Assembly (NCBI GenBank): GCA_946122785.1
Contig: CAMGYJ010000008.1
Location: forward strand, 4,551,742 to 4,615,741
From: Linum tenue
Lineage: Eukaryota; Streptophyta; Magnoliopsida; Malpighiales; Linaceae
DNA: 64,000 nucleotides
Direction: 5' to 3'
Below, in pieces: positions 47,501 to 55,707 of this stretch. Each line of letters starts with the position of its first letter. The stretch's first letter is position 1. Under the pieces are notes generated by a model. That model was not told the DNA's origin and did not search any database. It saw only the letters and a list, made by a program, of their open reading frames with translations. A program made the translations under genes and the position numbers.

Positions 47501-49027
47501 CTGGATTGAACCAATCTTCTGTTGTGAGATTAGGTCCTGGATACAACAGAAGTTGGATTCAAACAATAGTGAGACTGGGGTTTTCTTGGTCAATTGGCTA
47601 ACTGAGATAAGGTTGTAAGTGAATGATGGAACTAACAGGACATTGGTAATGAGGATACCACAAGAAATTCTAGCTATTCCTATGTGTGAAACTATGGCAG
47701 TTTGTCCATTAGGAAGGGTGACAAACATGTCAGACACTTCTTTGCATCTAAGCATCAAGCTCACATTACACACAATATGGTCACTAGCACCTGTATCAAG
47801 TACCCATACTGTAGATATGTGATTTTTCAAAGTTGTCGAGAGACAAACTTTACCTGAAATGGAGTGCCTAGGAGGTATAGGAGCATTAGATCGAGTGGTT
47901 ACTGAGTTGGACTGAGCAAATTGTGGTGTTGCAGGCTGATGTTGAAGCAGATTGCGAAGCTTGCTGATCTCATCAGAAGAAAACCAGATAGATTGCCCTT
48001 CCTGGCTGCTTCTGTTCTCAGAATTTGGACTTGTTGGACTTTGGGAGTTGCTTCCTGCAGAGTTGTTACCATCACCAGAATTCACTTCAATTGAACCAGC
48101 AAAGTTCCTATTTCCTCCTTCCATTTTCCTTTTGTTCTTCAATCTGTAGCAGTCTTCAATCATATGGTTGTCCTTTTTGCAGTATCTGCAAAACAGCTCC
48201 TGCCCTTTCTTTCCCTCTCTCCCAGCATCTCTCTTGTCTTCCCTACGCTGATTGTAATTTCCAGTTGCAGCTGCAAGTGCAATGGAATCAGGAGTAGACT
48301 TCCCTTTGCCTGTGTTCATCTGTCTTTCAAGCTGGATGACAGCCCTATAAACAGTATCAATGTCTGGGAGAGGATCAAGCATGAGCATCTGTGTTTTTGC
48401 CTGTTGATAGTTTTCATTCAGCCCTAGGAGAAACCTGATTACTTTTCTTCTGTCTTGATACATGATAACCGTTTCATGGGTTTTAGCAGCACATTCACAG
48501 ATTGGAATGGGTTCATAACTGGCCTGTTCATCCCACAAAACCTTCAGGTTGGTGTGATACTGTCTAACAGTTTGATTACCCTGCTTGGTAAGATCTACCT
48601 TCTCCTGCAGGTTTGCTATTCTAACCGAATCTCCTTGACTGAACTTAGATCTGAGATAAGCCCAAGCCTCTGCTGCTGACCTGATATTTCTCAGGCTTGG
48701 CACTATATCCTCAGAGACAGAATTTCTAATCCAGCACAGAATAGTTCCATTGCATCTATCCCAAGTGCTGTAAGAAGGGTCAGTAATGGGTGGTACCTGA
48801 ACTGTTCCATTGATGAAACCCCACTTGTTCTTGGTGCGGAGAGCCACCTCCATGGACTCACTCCATAAGAGGTAATTGTCATCGTTGAGTTTGAATCCGA
48901 TGACTGGAAGAAAGGAGTTGTCACTGGTCGCCAAGTAGAGTGGGTTGGAATAAGGGTCTTCATATCGATTGGTGAGGGTTTGAGTGTTTTTGTTTGATTC
49001 TGAGGCTTGAGATTCGTCGTCCGCCAT
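44567..49027 (-). CDS. Copia Gag-Pol polyprotein, intact
   Basis: One uninterrupted frame of 1486 codons. Order: an N-terminal gag region (about residues 28-240); a CCHC zinc knuckle (CRYCKKDNHMIEDC, about 280-293); an aspartic protease (DTGASDH, about 411-417); a GAG-pre-integrase segment with zinc-binding His and Cys (LWHLRLGHLS, about 542, then CEIC); an integrase core with Asp near 603, Asp near 665 and Glu near 699; reverse transcriptase (about 985-1240) with YVDD at about 1169-1172; and RNase H (about 1330-1480). Integrase before reverse transcriptase defines Copia. Gag and Pol are in one frame, so the Gag excess must be made another way than frameshifting. No catalytic residue appears lost. 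Confidence 0.97.
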   Translation of the reverse strand: MADDESQASESNKNTQTLTNRYEDPYSNPLYLATSDNSFLPVIGFKLNDDNYLLWSESMEVALRTKNKWGFINGTVQVPPITDPSYSTWDRCNGTILCWIRNSVSEDIVPSLRNIRSAAEAWAYLRSKFSQGDSVRIANLQEKVDLTKQGNQTVRQYHTNLKVLWDEQASYEPIPICECAAKTHETVIMYQDRRKVIRFLLGLNENYQQAKTQMLMLDPLPDIDTVYRAVIQLERQMNTGKGKSTPDSIALAAATGNYNQRREDKRDAGREGKKGQELFCRYCKKDNHMIEDCYRLKNKRKMEGGNRNFAGSIEVNSGDGNNSAGSNSQSPTSPNSENRSSQEGQSIWFSSDEISKLRNLLQHQPATPQFAQSNSVTTRSNAPIPPRHSISGKVCLSTTLKNHISTVWVLDTGASDHIVCNVSLMLRCKEVSDMFVTLPNGQTAIVSHIGIARISCGILITNVLLVPSFTYNLISVSQLTKKTPVSLLFESNFCCIQDLISQQKIGSIQVDRGLYLLGSEAGGNQGTKHQACGVHTNHESDLWHLRLGHLSLPRLQTIQKQDSSVTLPSSSHCEICHLSKQKRLPFPRSNQVCKEPFDMIHVDIWGPVNVVSHDGFKYFLTVVDDHSRSTWLFLMSSKSEARGYLQSFCAMVQTQFDKTVKVVRSDQGQEFNMPDFYQQHGIIHQLSCVRTAQQNGRVERKHQHLLNVARSLKIQSGMPVSFWSHFVLHAAYLINRIPTPVLSNKSPFECLYGIPPDYSNLKVFGCMAYATDLNEHKGKLDPRARRAVFLGYPYNIKGYRLYDLETLQVFDSRDVVFNESCFPFKISQQQTPQTPSQPSSSIPMPTDFYEEETSTPILPTDHNIHETVDPDYDPSTSSESDDSDHTPSPLPTSPPPISPTPQHSTPLDVPIALRKATRETKRPSHLSDYHVSLLNHTTSKHDSTLLYPLSQSISYGHLSPSHKHFSLSISVVPEPQSYSQAIKDPRWERAIIEELRALIDNQTWIVVELPSGHTAVGCKWLFKTKYLADGTVERFKARLVAKGYTQIPGIDFVDTYSPVAKMNSVKLLLAVAAIKGWHLHQLDVSNAFLHGDLEEDVYMELPEGMKDQPGMKGKVLKLQKSLYGLKQASRQWYIKLSACLQSMGFEQSFDDYSVFKLHSKGSTVIAVIYVDDIIIAGDDLDLIQQTKQQLQHAFKVKDLGNLKYFLGIEISRSAAGISLCQRKFCLELLLESGFLESKPAKTPLSMKTSLSATDGVPLADGTEYRHLLGQLQYLTTTRPDICFPVQQLCQFQGAPTTAHLSALHRVLRYLKGCPAQGLWFSSSSSTLIRGYCDSDWATCPDTRRSVTGYCTFLGDSLVTWKSKKQTTVSRSSSEAEYRALAQLSCEVQWLKSLLLFFGQEHPDPIKVFCDNSSAIHIAENPIFHERTKHIEVDCHVTCERLKSGLLTLHHIRTEDQLADFFTKGLSTDRFVSLLCKLGVHDMYSAA

Positions 49028-49089
49028 TGTAGCAGAAGGAGAATGTGTTTAGAAAACAGGAAAGGATGAAGGATCAGAAGCCTAACCAG

Positions 49090-49101
49090 GCTCTGATACC
49101 A
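49090..49101 (-). other. Copia primer-binding site
   Basis: On the minus strand tggtatcagagc follows the 5' LTR directly. It is the usual complement of the 3' end of initiator Met-tRNA in plant Copia elements. Confidence 0.93.
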
Positions 49102-49566
49102 TGAGAAAACTAGAAACCCTAGGTAGATTTAGGGTTTCAGGATGAGGTAGAAGAGAAAGGACAATGACAAAGAGCGGCCGTGTTTGTGGAATTGCCGAAT
49201 TGGCTTCCATTTTCGATCTTGTATTCATATATATACAGAAGTGAAAAGGGTAAAACAGCAGGGGAAAAGCTCTGTACAAAAGCTAACTATTTACTGTGCT
49301 TCTAACGGTAACAAACTAATTATTGAAAAGAACCAATGGAGCAACGCCAGGTGTAAAGCTCTTCTCTTAATCGTTGCCAACACTTCGTCAAGGATCAGAA
49401 CGGCGTCGCATTCACTAATGTTAAGACACTAGACAAACACGACGCCGTAGCAGCGGACTTCGTCTTCAACCTCTGGTTTGGGTGAAAGGAAGCCCAAACC
49501 AGAGCTGTTATTCTCTGTACATCCTGAAGCTCCACCATTGCTGCTGTCAAGTCACCTTCCTTCACA
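49102..49566 (-). repeat. Copia 5' LTR
   Basis: The 465-base right copy is the 5' LTR. Its first 15 bases on the minus strand also serve as the last codons and stop of the PR-4-like gene. Confidence 0.97.
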
Positions 49567-50320
49567 TTCCACAACTTGATAATCCACAGCAAGGTAACCC
49601 TGATTATCATCAGCACGCCGTCCTTCTCCATCAAGACTAAGAAGTTGTTCAAAAACCCTTGTACCCAAGGTAGAAAGTTGGCTGCTGCTGCTGCACTCCT
49701 TGCCAGCCAGAAGTCTCACCACGGTTTGCTTCCCATTTCTACGTCCCGTCACCTGCGTACATATAAAGCCGCGCCATCATGAATCATGCACCACACCTTT
49801 TTGTTACAACAAGAGTTAATTAACCATGCACGCACGTTACCTTCAAGCAGTGGCCGCAAACTGAACGATAACCAGTGGCATCTTGGTTTCGGCAAAATGG
49901 ATGATTCTGTCCGCCGGCGTCGTCGGTACTTTTTTCCATCACCCCATCAAACGTGACATTGGCCTTGTACACACCGGAACATGCAACTGATGATCTCCCA
50001 GCAGCAGTAGTAGTAGTATTATTACTAGTGGCAGCTGCGTCGTTGTTGCACAGAATCGGGTGACATTCTGGAGCTGGAGAGTGGCAGTTCATTGTACAAC
50101 CATAACCAACATCACAGAAGCCTGGATGATCACTACCGCAGAACCCGAATCTGCTACAGCAGAGCGTTTCATCGAGACATGATTTGCAACCAAAGCACGG
50201 GCCACATCTGATGTCAAGCTCATTGAAGCTGCGAATTGTTATCGGGCTCGCAGCTGCTAGTAACATAGCTGCTACGGTTGCTATAACACTCTGCAGGCGG
50301 CCACGGCCGCCCTTCATCAT
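49552..50320 (-). CDS. PR-4-like protein: hevein domain plus barwin-like domain, 3' end altered by Copia insertion
   Basis: Exon 1 (49841-50320) and exon 2 (49552-49752) give 226 aa. Residues 1 to about 25 form a signal peptide. Residues 39-79 are a hevein-type chitin-binding domain rich in Cys (SCLDETLCCSRFGFCG). A Thr- and Asn-rich linker follows. The rest is a barwin-like domain: YRSVCGHCLKVT before the intron, then GKQTVVRLL and GYLAVDYQVVEC after it. Family role: secreted defence proteins (class I PR-4) that bind chitin and often have RNase activity. The N-terminal half of the barwin domain is shorter than usual and lacks the typical Trp-rich motif, so activity is uncertain. The last codons (Cys-Glu-Gly-Arg-stop) are supplied by the LTR. 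The original few codons and stop lie beyond the element at about 44065-44090. Confidence 0.85.
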
Positions 50321-50352
50321 ATGATCGATCGATCTTTTCTTTGCTTCATCGG

Positions 50353-50363
50353 TATATATATAT
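50353..50363 (-). promoter_or_regulatory. TATA box of the PR-4-like gene
   Basis: An AT-only tatatatatat block 33-43 bases upstream of the start codon. The distance implies a very short 5' UTR, or use of the second Met codon. Confidence 0.5.
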
Positions 50364-50961
50364 TTATTTACGGTTTGTAACTTTGTGCTTGGGGAGATCG
50401 ATTTAGGAGTTGCACGTGTTTTTTTTTCTTTTTTCCTTCTTTTCTTTTCCCAGTTCTCTTTTTCGTTCTTTCTTTCTGTTCCCTTACAGTTTGGGTTTAT
50501 TGTTTTCTGGGTCCGGATAGTATAACAACAGTCTAATTGTTGTTATTATAACAACATGATTCATTAAGGGCAAAACTGGAAACTTACAATAAAAATAATA
50601 AAAATAAAAAATAACCCTCATGTACGCGTTTCCTCCTCCGCTCTGTTCTCCATCGCTGTCGTTCTCCTCCGGCTGCATACGAGATCCCCAAATTCCAACT
50701 CCAAATTCCAACTCTCCTCCGACGGAGAAACCCTACTCCGGCGCCGGCGAATGTCAAGTACACAGAGACCAATACTTCTCCAACGACTTCGATATGGCTG
50801 GATCTCCATCACTTACAGGGCCGATTCTTCTCCAACGACTTTAATCTGGGCTAGATCTCCTCGCAACAACCAGAATGATTTCGCTCTTCCAGTGGCGGCA
50901 GGGACGACGATTGTGGTGAGAGTCAGAGCGGATTGACGATTGAAATTATATTTACGCGAAG

Positions 50962-51351
50962 ATGTCAACCGACAGCGACGACGAAGACGAGCTCCTTCAG
51001 ATGGCGCTGAAGGAGCAATCCCACCGGGATCTCAATTACCAGCGCCCGTCGTCGTCCTCCAATCAACGGAAGCCGGTCTCGAATTTCGTCCAGGCTCCCA
51101 AAACCGCCGGTTCCGCGAGGCCGGCGGCCCCGACTCATCGCCACCAGAAGAGCAGGGGTTCCACCCTGGACGACGATGACGACTCCGAAGTCGAAATGCT
51201 CAGCATATCGAGCGGTGACGAGGAAGTGAGCAAGGACCGGCCGCCGGCCAAAGGGAGAGCCGGCGGCGGTGGAGCCGGAAGGGGAGGGAAAGACGACGAC
51301 GGGTGGGATGGCGGGGAGCCTGATTGCTGGAAGCGAGTGGACGAGGCCGAG
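50962..51351 (+). pseudogene. SEC5: Captured first exon of exocyst subunit SEC5
   Basis: The frame opens with ATG and runs 130 codons to a perfect splice donor (GAG/GTAATG). It shows the SEC5 N-terminal hallmarks: an acidic start followed by DEDELLQMALKEQSHRDLNY, an acidic block (SEVEMLSISSGDEE), a Gly-rich stretch and DGGEPDCWKRVDEAE at the exon border. No stop or frameshift interrupts it. About 60-70 bases of intron-like sequence follow before the arrays begin, and no exon 2 is found anywhere downstream. The upstream DNA (50620-50960) is CT-rich and leader-like and may be captured too. The full gene encodes the exocyst subunit for vesicle tethering; this copy can give only a short N-terminal peptide. 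Confidence 0.88.
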
Positions 51352-51578
51352 GTAATGTGTATCTCTAGCTCGCTTTCCTGGATGCCTGTGGTTTCTTTTC
51401 TGTTTGCGGACTGCTAGACTTCTACTAGCAATGGAGCGTTTTCTGTGAGAATTTAGAGTGTGAATTGGAATCAAAGCCTGTGTGTTATTGTCTAGTTTGT
51501 CGAGAGTTACGTGCTACTGGAGCATGATCATGTATTTATGGATTTTGTATGACATATGAAAAAATACCATAATTTTCT

Positions 51579-52341
51579 GAATACAAACCACGAACACAGT
51601 AAAACAATCCAAAAAAGCATACAGTAAGCCTCTTAATGCAGACCACAAGTCTTCTAAAATAAACTAGTAACCTCACAAAACAAACCACAAATATTTCTAA
51701 TGCACACCAGAAACCTTCTAATGCAGACAATAAATACGATAAAACAAACCACACAAACCAAACTAGAAACCTCCTAATGCATACCACAAATCTCCTAAAA
51801 CAAACCACAAACCTCACAAAGCAAACCACAATATTTGTGAAAGCACACCAGACACCTCCTAATGCAAACCAAAAACGTCCTAATGCAGACCACAAATATA
51901 TTAAAACAAATCAGAAACATCGCAAAACAAACCACAAAAGATTCGAAAGCACACCAGGAACTTCTTAATGCAAACCAGAAACCTTCTAATGCATACCACA
52001 AATCTCCTAAAACAAACCACAAACCTCACAAAACAAACCACAACATTTGCGAAGAACACCAGAAACCTCATAATGCAAACCACAAACACGTTAAAGCAAA
52101 CCACAAAAACAAACCAGAAACCTCCTAATGCATACCACAAATCTCCTAAAACAAACCACAAACCCCTCAATGCAAACCACAAAGTTTTTGAAAGCAAACC
52201 AGAAACTTCTCAATGCAAACCACAAACACGATAAAGCAAACCAGAAACTTCTTAATGCAAACCACAAACACGATAAACCAAACCACAAAATACATACAAA
52301 AATATGAGAAACCAAACCATAAATCTCACAATCAGACTATA
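51579..52341. repeat. Degenerate 21-bp tandem array, copy 2
   Basis: About 36 units of the same 21-base repeat as at 18850-19455 (units such as caaaccagaaacctcctaatg and cataccacaaatctcctaaa). Open frames on both strands (for example 51795-52022 minus, 51968-52234 plus) result from the 3n period. Confidence 0.87.
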
Positions 52342-52344
52342 ACA

Positions 52345-52412
52345 TCCGGTGGTCGTTGGCCGTTGACCGGTCAGCGAAGACCGTTGACCGGTCAGCGAAG
52401 ACCGTTGACCGT
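52345..52412 (+). promoter_or_regulatory. Cluster of TTGACC (W-box-like) motifs
   Basis: TTGACC occurs at 52363-52368, 52384-52389 and 52405-52410, each within the repeated unit gaccgttgaccggtcagcga. TTGACC/T is the core WRKY-binding W-box. The sister element has a matching cluster at 19458-19520 with three TTGACC and one GGTCAA. Function is inferred only. Confidence 0.5.
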
Positions 52413-52419
52413 CAGTTAC

Positions 52420-52600
52420 CAGATTCCGGCGCCGATAGGGCATATTCCGGCCCCGATGACTAGATTCCGATGCCGGTAAGCATATTCCGACGCCGGTAAG
52501 CATATTCCGACGACGGTGAGCATATTCCGATGACAAAATAGCATATTCCGGTGACGAAAAGCATATTTCGGTGACCGGCGACCGGTGACAGAATTCCGGC
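52420..52600. repeat. 20-bp tandem array (attccg repeat), copy 2
   Basis: About eight units of the type attccgacgccggtaagcat, matching the array at 19525-19725. Confidence 0.83.
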
Positions 52601-52876
52601 GACCAAATTTTTGGGCCGAAAAAATAAAAAAATATTTTTTTTGATTTGAATTTTTTTTAATTTTTTTAATTTTTTATTATTTAAACATATTTTTCATAAT
52701 GACAAGTATACCCCTGCTTTGATTTTACACTAGGTCAACTCATCTAATAAAAAGTCATCACAACCCTAGCTTCCTATTGGTTGGAGACTAGTGTTGTTAC
52801 AATAACAACACAAGGAGTGTTGTTATAGTAACCGGTCCCTTGTTTTCTTGTCCGTAAACGAAAGCAAATTTCTTGG

Positions 52877-52995
52877 TTGCATCATCGGTATATATATATA
52901 TATATATATTTAATTTGTTTACGGTTTGTATGGTTGTGCTTGGGGAGATCGATCTCGGAGTTGCACGTTTTTCTTTTCTTTTTCCGGTTCTCTTT
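52877..52995 (-). repeat. Duplicate of the PR-4-like gene promoter
   Basis: Bases 52877-52995 correspond to 50341-50460. They share catcggtatatatata, tttacggtttgta, tgcttggggagatcgat and gagttgcacgt in the same order. The TATA tract is longer here. No coding sequence follows it: on the minus strand it runs straight into the Pack-MULE. It looks like the remains of a tandem duplicate. Confidence 0.85.
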
Positions 52996-53663
52996 CCGGA
53001 GATACCAGTAGTGTTGAAATTACTTTCGTTAGCTGGTACAAAATTAAACTAGCATTATGGCCGGGGACGACTGATTTGTCGGGTATATTATTTTCTTTTG
53101 GTTTAATCAATGTTTTTGGAACCGAAACGGATGTTGAATTGGAAAAGTTAGTGGTTGATGTTTCAACGGTTAATCATTATAGAACCGTTGATAGACTATT
53201 GACAGAATCGTTCATGTACTATAACGTAAAAGACATACATAATACACTAATTTAAGAGTGAAATGATCACTAACCATAAACAAATTCAAATCTCTATTGT
53301 CTAACACCAATAAGTTCTGACATAGTATTCAAACTATATCTAAAATGAAATCAACTTTTTAATTAAATTCAAGTTAGTAATCAGTTTGGCTATCCGTAGT
53401 GGACCTAATAAAGTGACAATAAGGGTGAAAAATAAAAATATAAGTAAAGCATAAATAAAATTAGTGACTGAAGTTGAATGATTTTATTTTATTTTAATGT
53501 ATTTTCTTAATTCTTTGTGGTTAAAATTGCGGACCAAACAAGCCGGGGTGCATGGTTCATCTAGTTTCTATTTTTTATCAGTTAGTTGAAGTATGTAATA
53601 ACGAGCATAGTAATATTTATATGTTTCTTACTAGATTCAGACCCGGCTCGTTGGCCGGGTACA
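52996..53663. other. Intergenic, nothing recognised
   Basis: The frame 52926-53255 overlaps the duplicated promoter and has no domain. No other feature was seen. Confidence 0.45.
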
Positions 53664-54166
53664 TTATATCAAGGGTTAATACCTTATTTTGGCCCGAACT
53701 ATGACCATATAATAAACTTTGGCCCGTGGTTTCAAAAATTAACATCATGTCCCGAACTATACAACATATAGACTCAATTGGCCCGATTCGTCAATTTCCG
53801 TCAAATTAGACGGTCAATAGTGTTGACCGTTAGTGAATCAGCCTGTTTTGCTTATGTGGATGCCATGTAGACATTAAAAATTAATAAAATATTAAATAGA
53901 TTAATAAAACTCAAATATCAACTACCATTAATAACAATAAAAGAAATCACCATCTCTCATCCGCCCCACTCATCTGTCAATTCACTCCTCTGTTCTTCTT
54001 TCTTCCTCCAGAAAACCTTCTACCTCTGTTCTTCTTTCTTCCTCCACAAAAATCATTCTCCCTCCGCCTCTACAGATCATCTTTGCCATTTTCCATTTCA
54101 TCACCTCTCTCAAAATTTTTTTGATTCCTTACTTCCCCCAAATTCCTCTACCCATATTGGGGTCCA

Positions 54167-54436
54167 CTAAAGAGGCGTTATAGCTCGATTTCTTCTTCCA
54201 GCCGTCGGAGGCAATCTGGAAGAACATGGCTTCTCGAATCCTTGCTTCGGACTGTGCTCTGGCTTCCTCGTACTTGATGTCCAGCCTCCCGCCGGCGAAA
54301 TCACGCCTGGAGACAGCCGAGAGGCCGACCTAGTTGAGGAAAGCTCGGAACCAGCGGGGAGTCTGTTGCCAAAATTCGTCAACGACGATGACGAGTAGCG
54401 GAACCAGCGGGTGAAGAAGACGGTCGTGAATCGCAT
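54167..54436 (-). pseudogene. Fragment of a hAT-derived host gene inside the Pack-MULE
   Basis: On the minus strand one frame (about 54165-54333) reads AVSRRDFAGGRLDIKYEEAR, continues through EARIREAMFFQIASDGWKKK and runs toward the element's arm. MFFQIASDGWK is typical of plant hAT-superfamily proteins of the DUF659 type, many of them domesticated. A TAG stop lies just upstream (after WFRAFLN), so the frame is broken. The 270-base open frame in this span is a different, shadow frame. Only part of one exon is present. Confidence 0.6.
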
Positions 54437-55124
54437 CGTGAAGGGACCCTGGGTGGTGAAGAAGACGGTCGGGAATCACAGCGTGCCTGCTGCGGAAGGC
54501 GCTCACCTGCAATTACCACAGTGGCCTGAACTATTTGGAGATCGATGTTGATATCGCGATCTCGGCAATCACCACCGCGATTCTGCATCTGGAGCTGGGG
54601 TGCGTGACGAGCATGGCGATTGATATGGGTTCCTGGTGGAGGCACAGGAGGAGGAGGAGATGCCCGAGAGGTTGATCGGCGTCGTGAGGGTTTGTCAGAT
54701 GGAGATGTCGTCGGCCGCAATTGTGGAGACGGCGACGGCGACGGCGACGATGGTTGGGCTTGGGATAGGGTTGGCGAAGGTCAATGACGAAGATTGATTG
54801 ATTCGTTGTGGAACATCGGAGCTTGACGGCTTAGGGGAGTCGATGTCTGCTTTGGAGAAGAAGAATGGTTAGGGTTAGGGATTTTTTGGGTTTTGCTAGA
54901 AGAAGGAAAGAGGCGAGGGGATAAGGTGGTGGGTGGCCGAAAATAATTTTATTTTGTTTTGATTTTTTTAATTAGGTAAAGGAAATAATAAAAGAAAATT
55001 GAAAATTGATTTTTTTATTTCTTTGGTTCGACATGGGGTGACCTGGACAGTTGACTAACGGTCAACAGTGTTGACCGTCCAAACAAACGGTCAAATCATG
55101 CTCCCGGCCAAATGAGTCTGTATG

Positions 55125-55597
55125 TGCTGTCAAAGTCGAACCGAGCCGGCCGGCCGGACCGCCAAAGCCGCCACCCGGCCGTAAAACCGGCTCGGATCAG
55201 CTATTTAACCGCCACGGTTTTATACAGCGGCTGGCGAGCGGCCGAAGCGGTTAACCGCTCGAGCCGCTTAAGCCGGTCGCGCGGTTCGGCCGTTTGGTTT
55301 ACCCTAAAATTTTTTTTTAGAAAAGGCCAATCGTGGAATCGGCCGTCAACACCTCTTGTCCCGGCATCGCCATCGCATCGCCATTGCCAGTCCTTGTTGT
55401 AGCAAGCAGCTCCCCGCTCCCGACGCTTCCATCCCGTCGCCACCGTCACAAGCAGCTCCCCGCTAAGATGCCCTGTCTCACCAGAGGCTTGGATTGAATC
55501 CAAGCCATTTCGTGGATTGGGACGAGGAAGAGCATTTACGGGTTATGACCCCGTTCACGTTACCGGGTCATACTCCGACTCGGCTTTGACAGCATTG
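55125..55597. mobile_element. Element nested in the Pack-MULE right arm, 473 bp
   Basis: The direct repeat gtctgtatg (55116-55124 and 55598-55606) flanks a GC-rich segment whose ends are inverted repeats (gctgtcaaag and, from the right, gctgtcaaag). The outer arm's homology to the left arm stops at one gtctgtatg and resumes after the other, proving insertion. Subterminal words such as gccggccgg and aaccgctcg recall the hAT-like elements. An 8-bp hAT or a 9-bp Mutator duplication are both possible readings. Confidence 0.85.
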
Positions 55598-55707
55598 GTC
55601 TGTATGCTGCAAAGTTCGGGTCAGGATGTTAATTTCTGAAACCACGGGCCAAAATTGATTATATAATCATAGTTCGGGCCAGAATAAGGTATTAACCCTT
55701 ATATCAA

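Larger units (their letters stand above)
44095..49566 (-). mobile_element. Complete Copia LTR retrotransposon, 5472 bp
   Basis: Two 465-base LTRs bound a single intact polyprotein frame on the minus strand. The 5-bp TSD ttcca lies at 44090-44094 and 49567-49571. LTRs begin TGTGAAGG and end TTCTCA when read on the minus strand. The LTRs differ at one visible position (T in ttattgtgc of the left copy, C in ttactgtgc of the right). With intact ORF, primer site, purine tract and TSD, the element appears structurally complete and very young. Confidence 0.98.
50509..52839. mobile_element. Pack-MULE carrying SEC5 exon 1 and tandem arrays, 2331 bp
   Basis: A perfect 9-bp TSD, ttgttttct, flanks it (50500-50508 and 52840-52848). 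The ends read gggtccggatagtataacaa and, reverse-complemented, gggaccggttactataacaa. The element has the same right half as 17811-19945: 21-bp array, TTGACC boxes, 20-bp array, AT-rich spacer and the part beginning tttacactaggtcaactcat. The left half instead holds about 900 bases of host-gene DNA including the first coding exon of SEC5. No transposase. It lies about 190 bases upstream of the start codon of the PR-4-like gene. Confidence 0.95.
53673..55698. mobile_element. Pack-MULE with hAT-derived gene fragment, interrupted by another element, 2026 bp
   Basis: A perfect 9-bp TSD, ttatatcaa, lies at 53664-53672 and 55699-55707. Both ends begin gggttaataccttatt. The inverted repeats extend about 200 bases (left 53673 to about 53875) and include the caatagtgttgaccgtta region on the left, matched by caacagtgttgaccgtcc on the right. 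The right arm is split by the nested element at 55125-55597; across the gap the homology resumes exactly. The interior carries GC-rich gene-like sequence, including a hAT-transposase-derived exon. Confidence 0.93.

Noticed and set aside
50962..51417. A functional SEC5 gene at this place
   Set aside because: Only exon 1 and the start of an intron are present, enclosed by transposon ends with a 9-bp TSD; no later exons follow.
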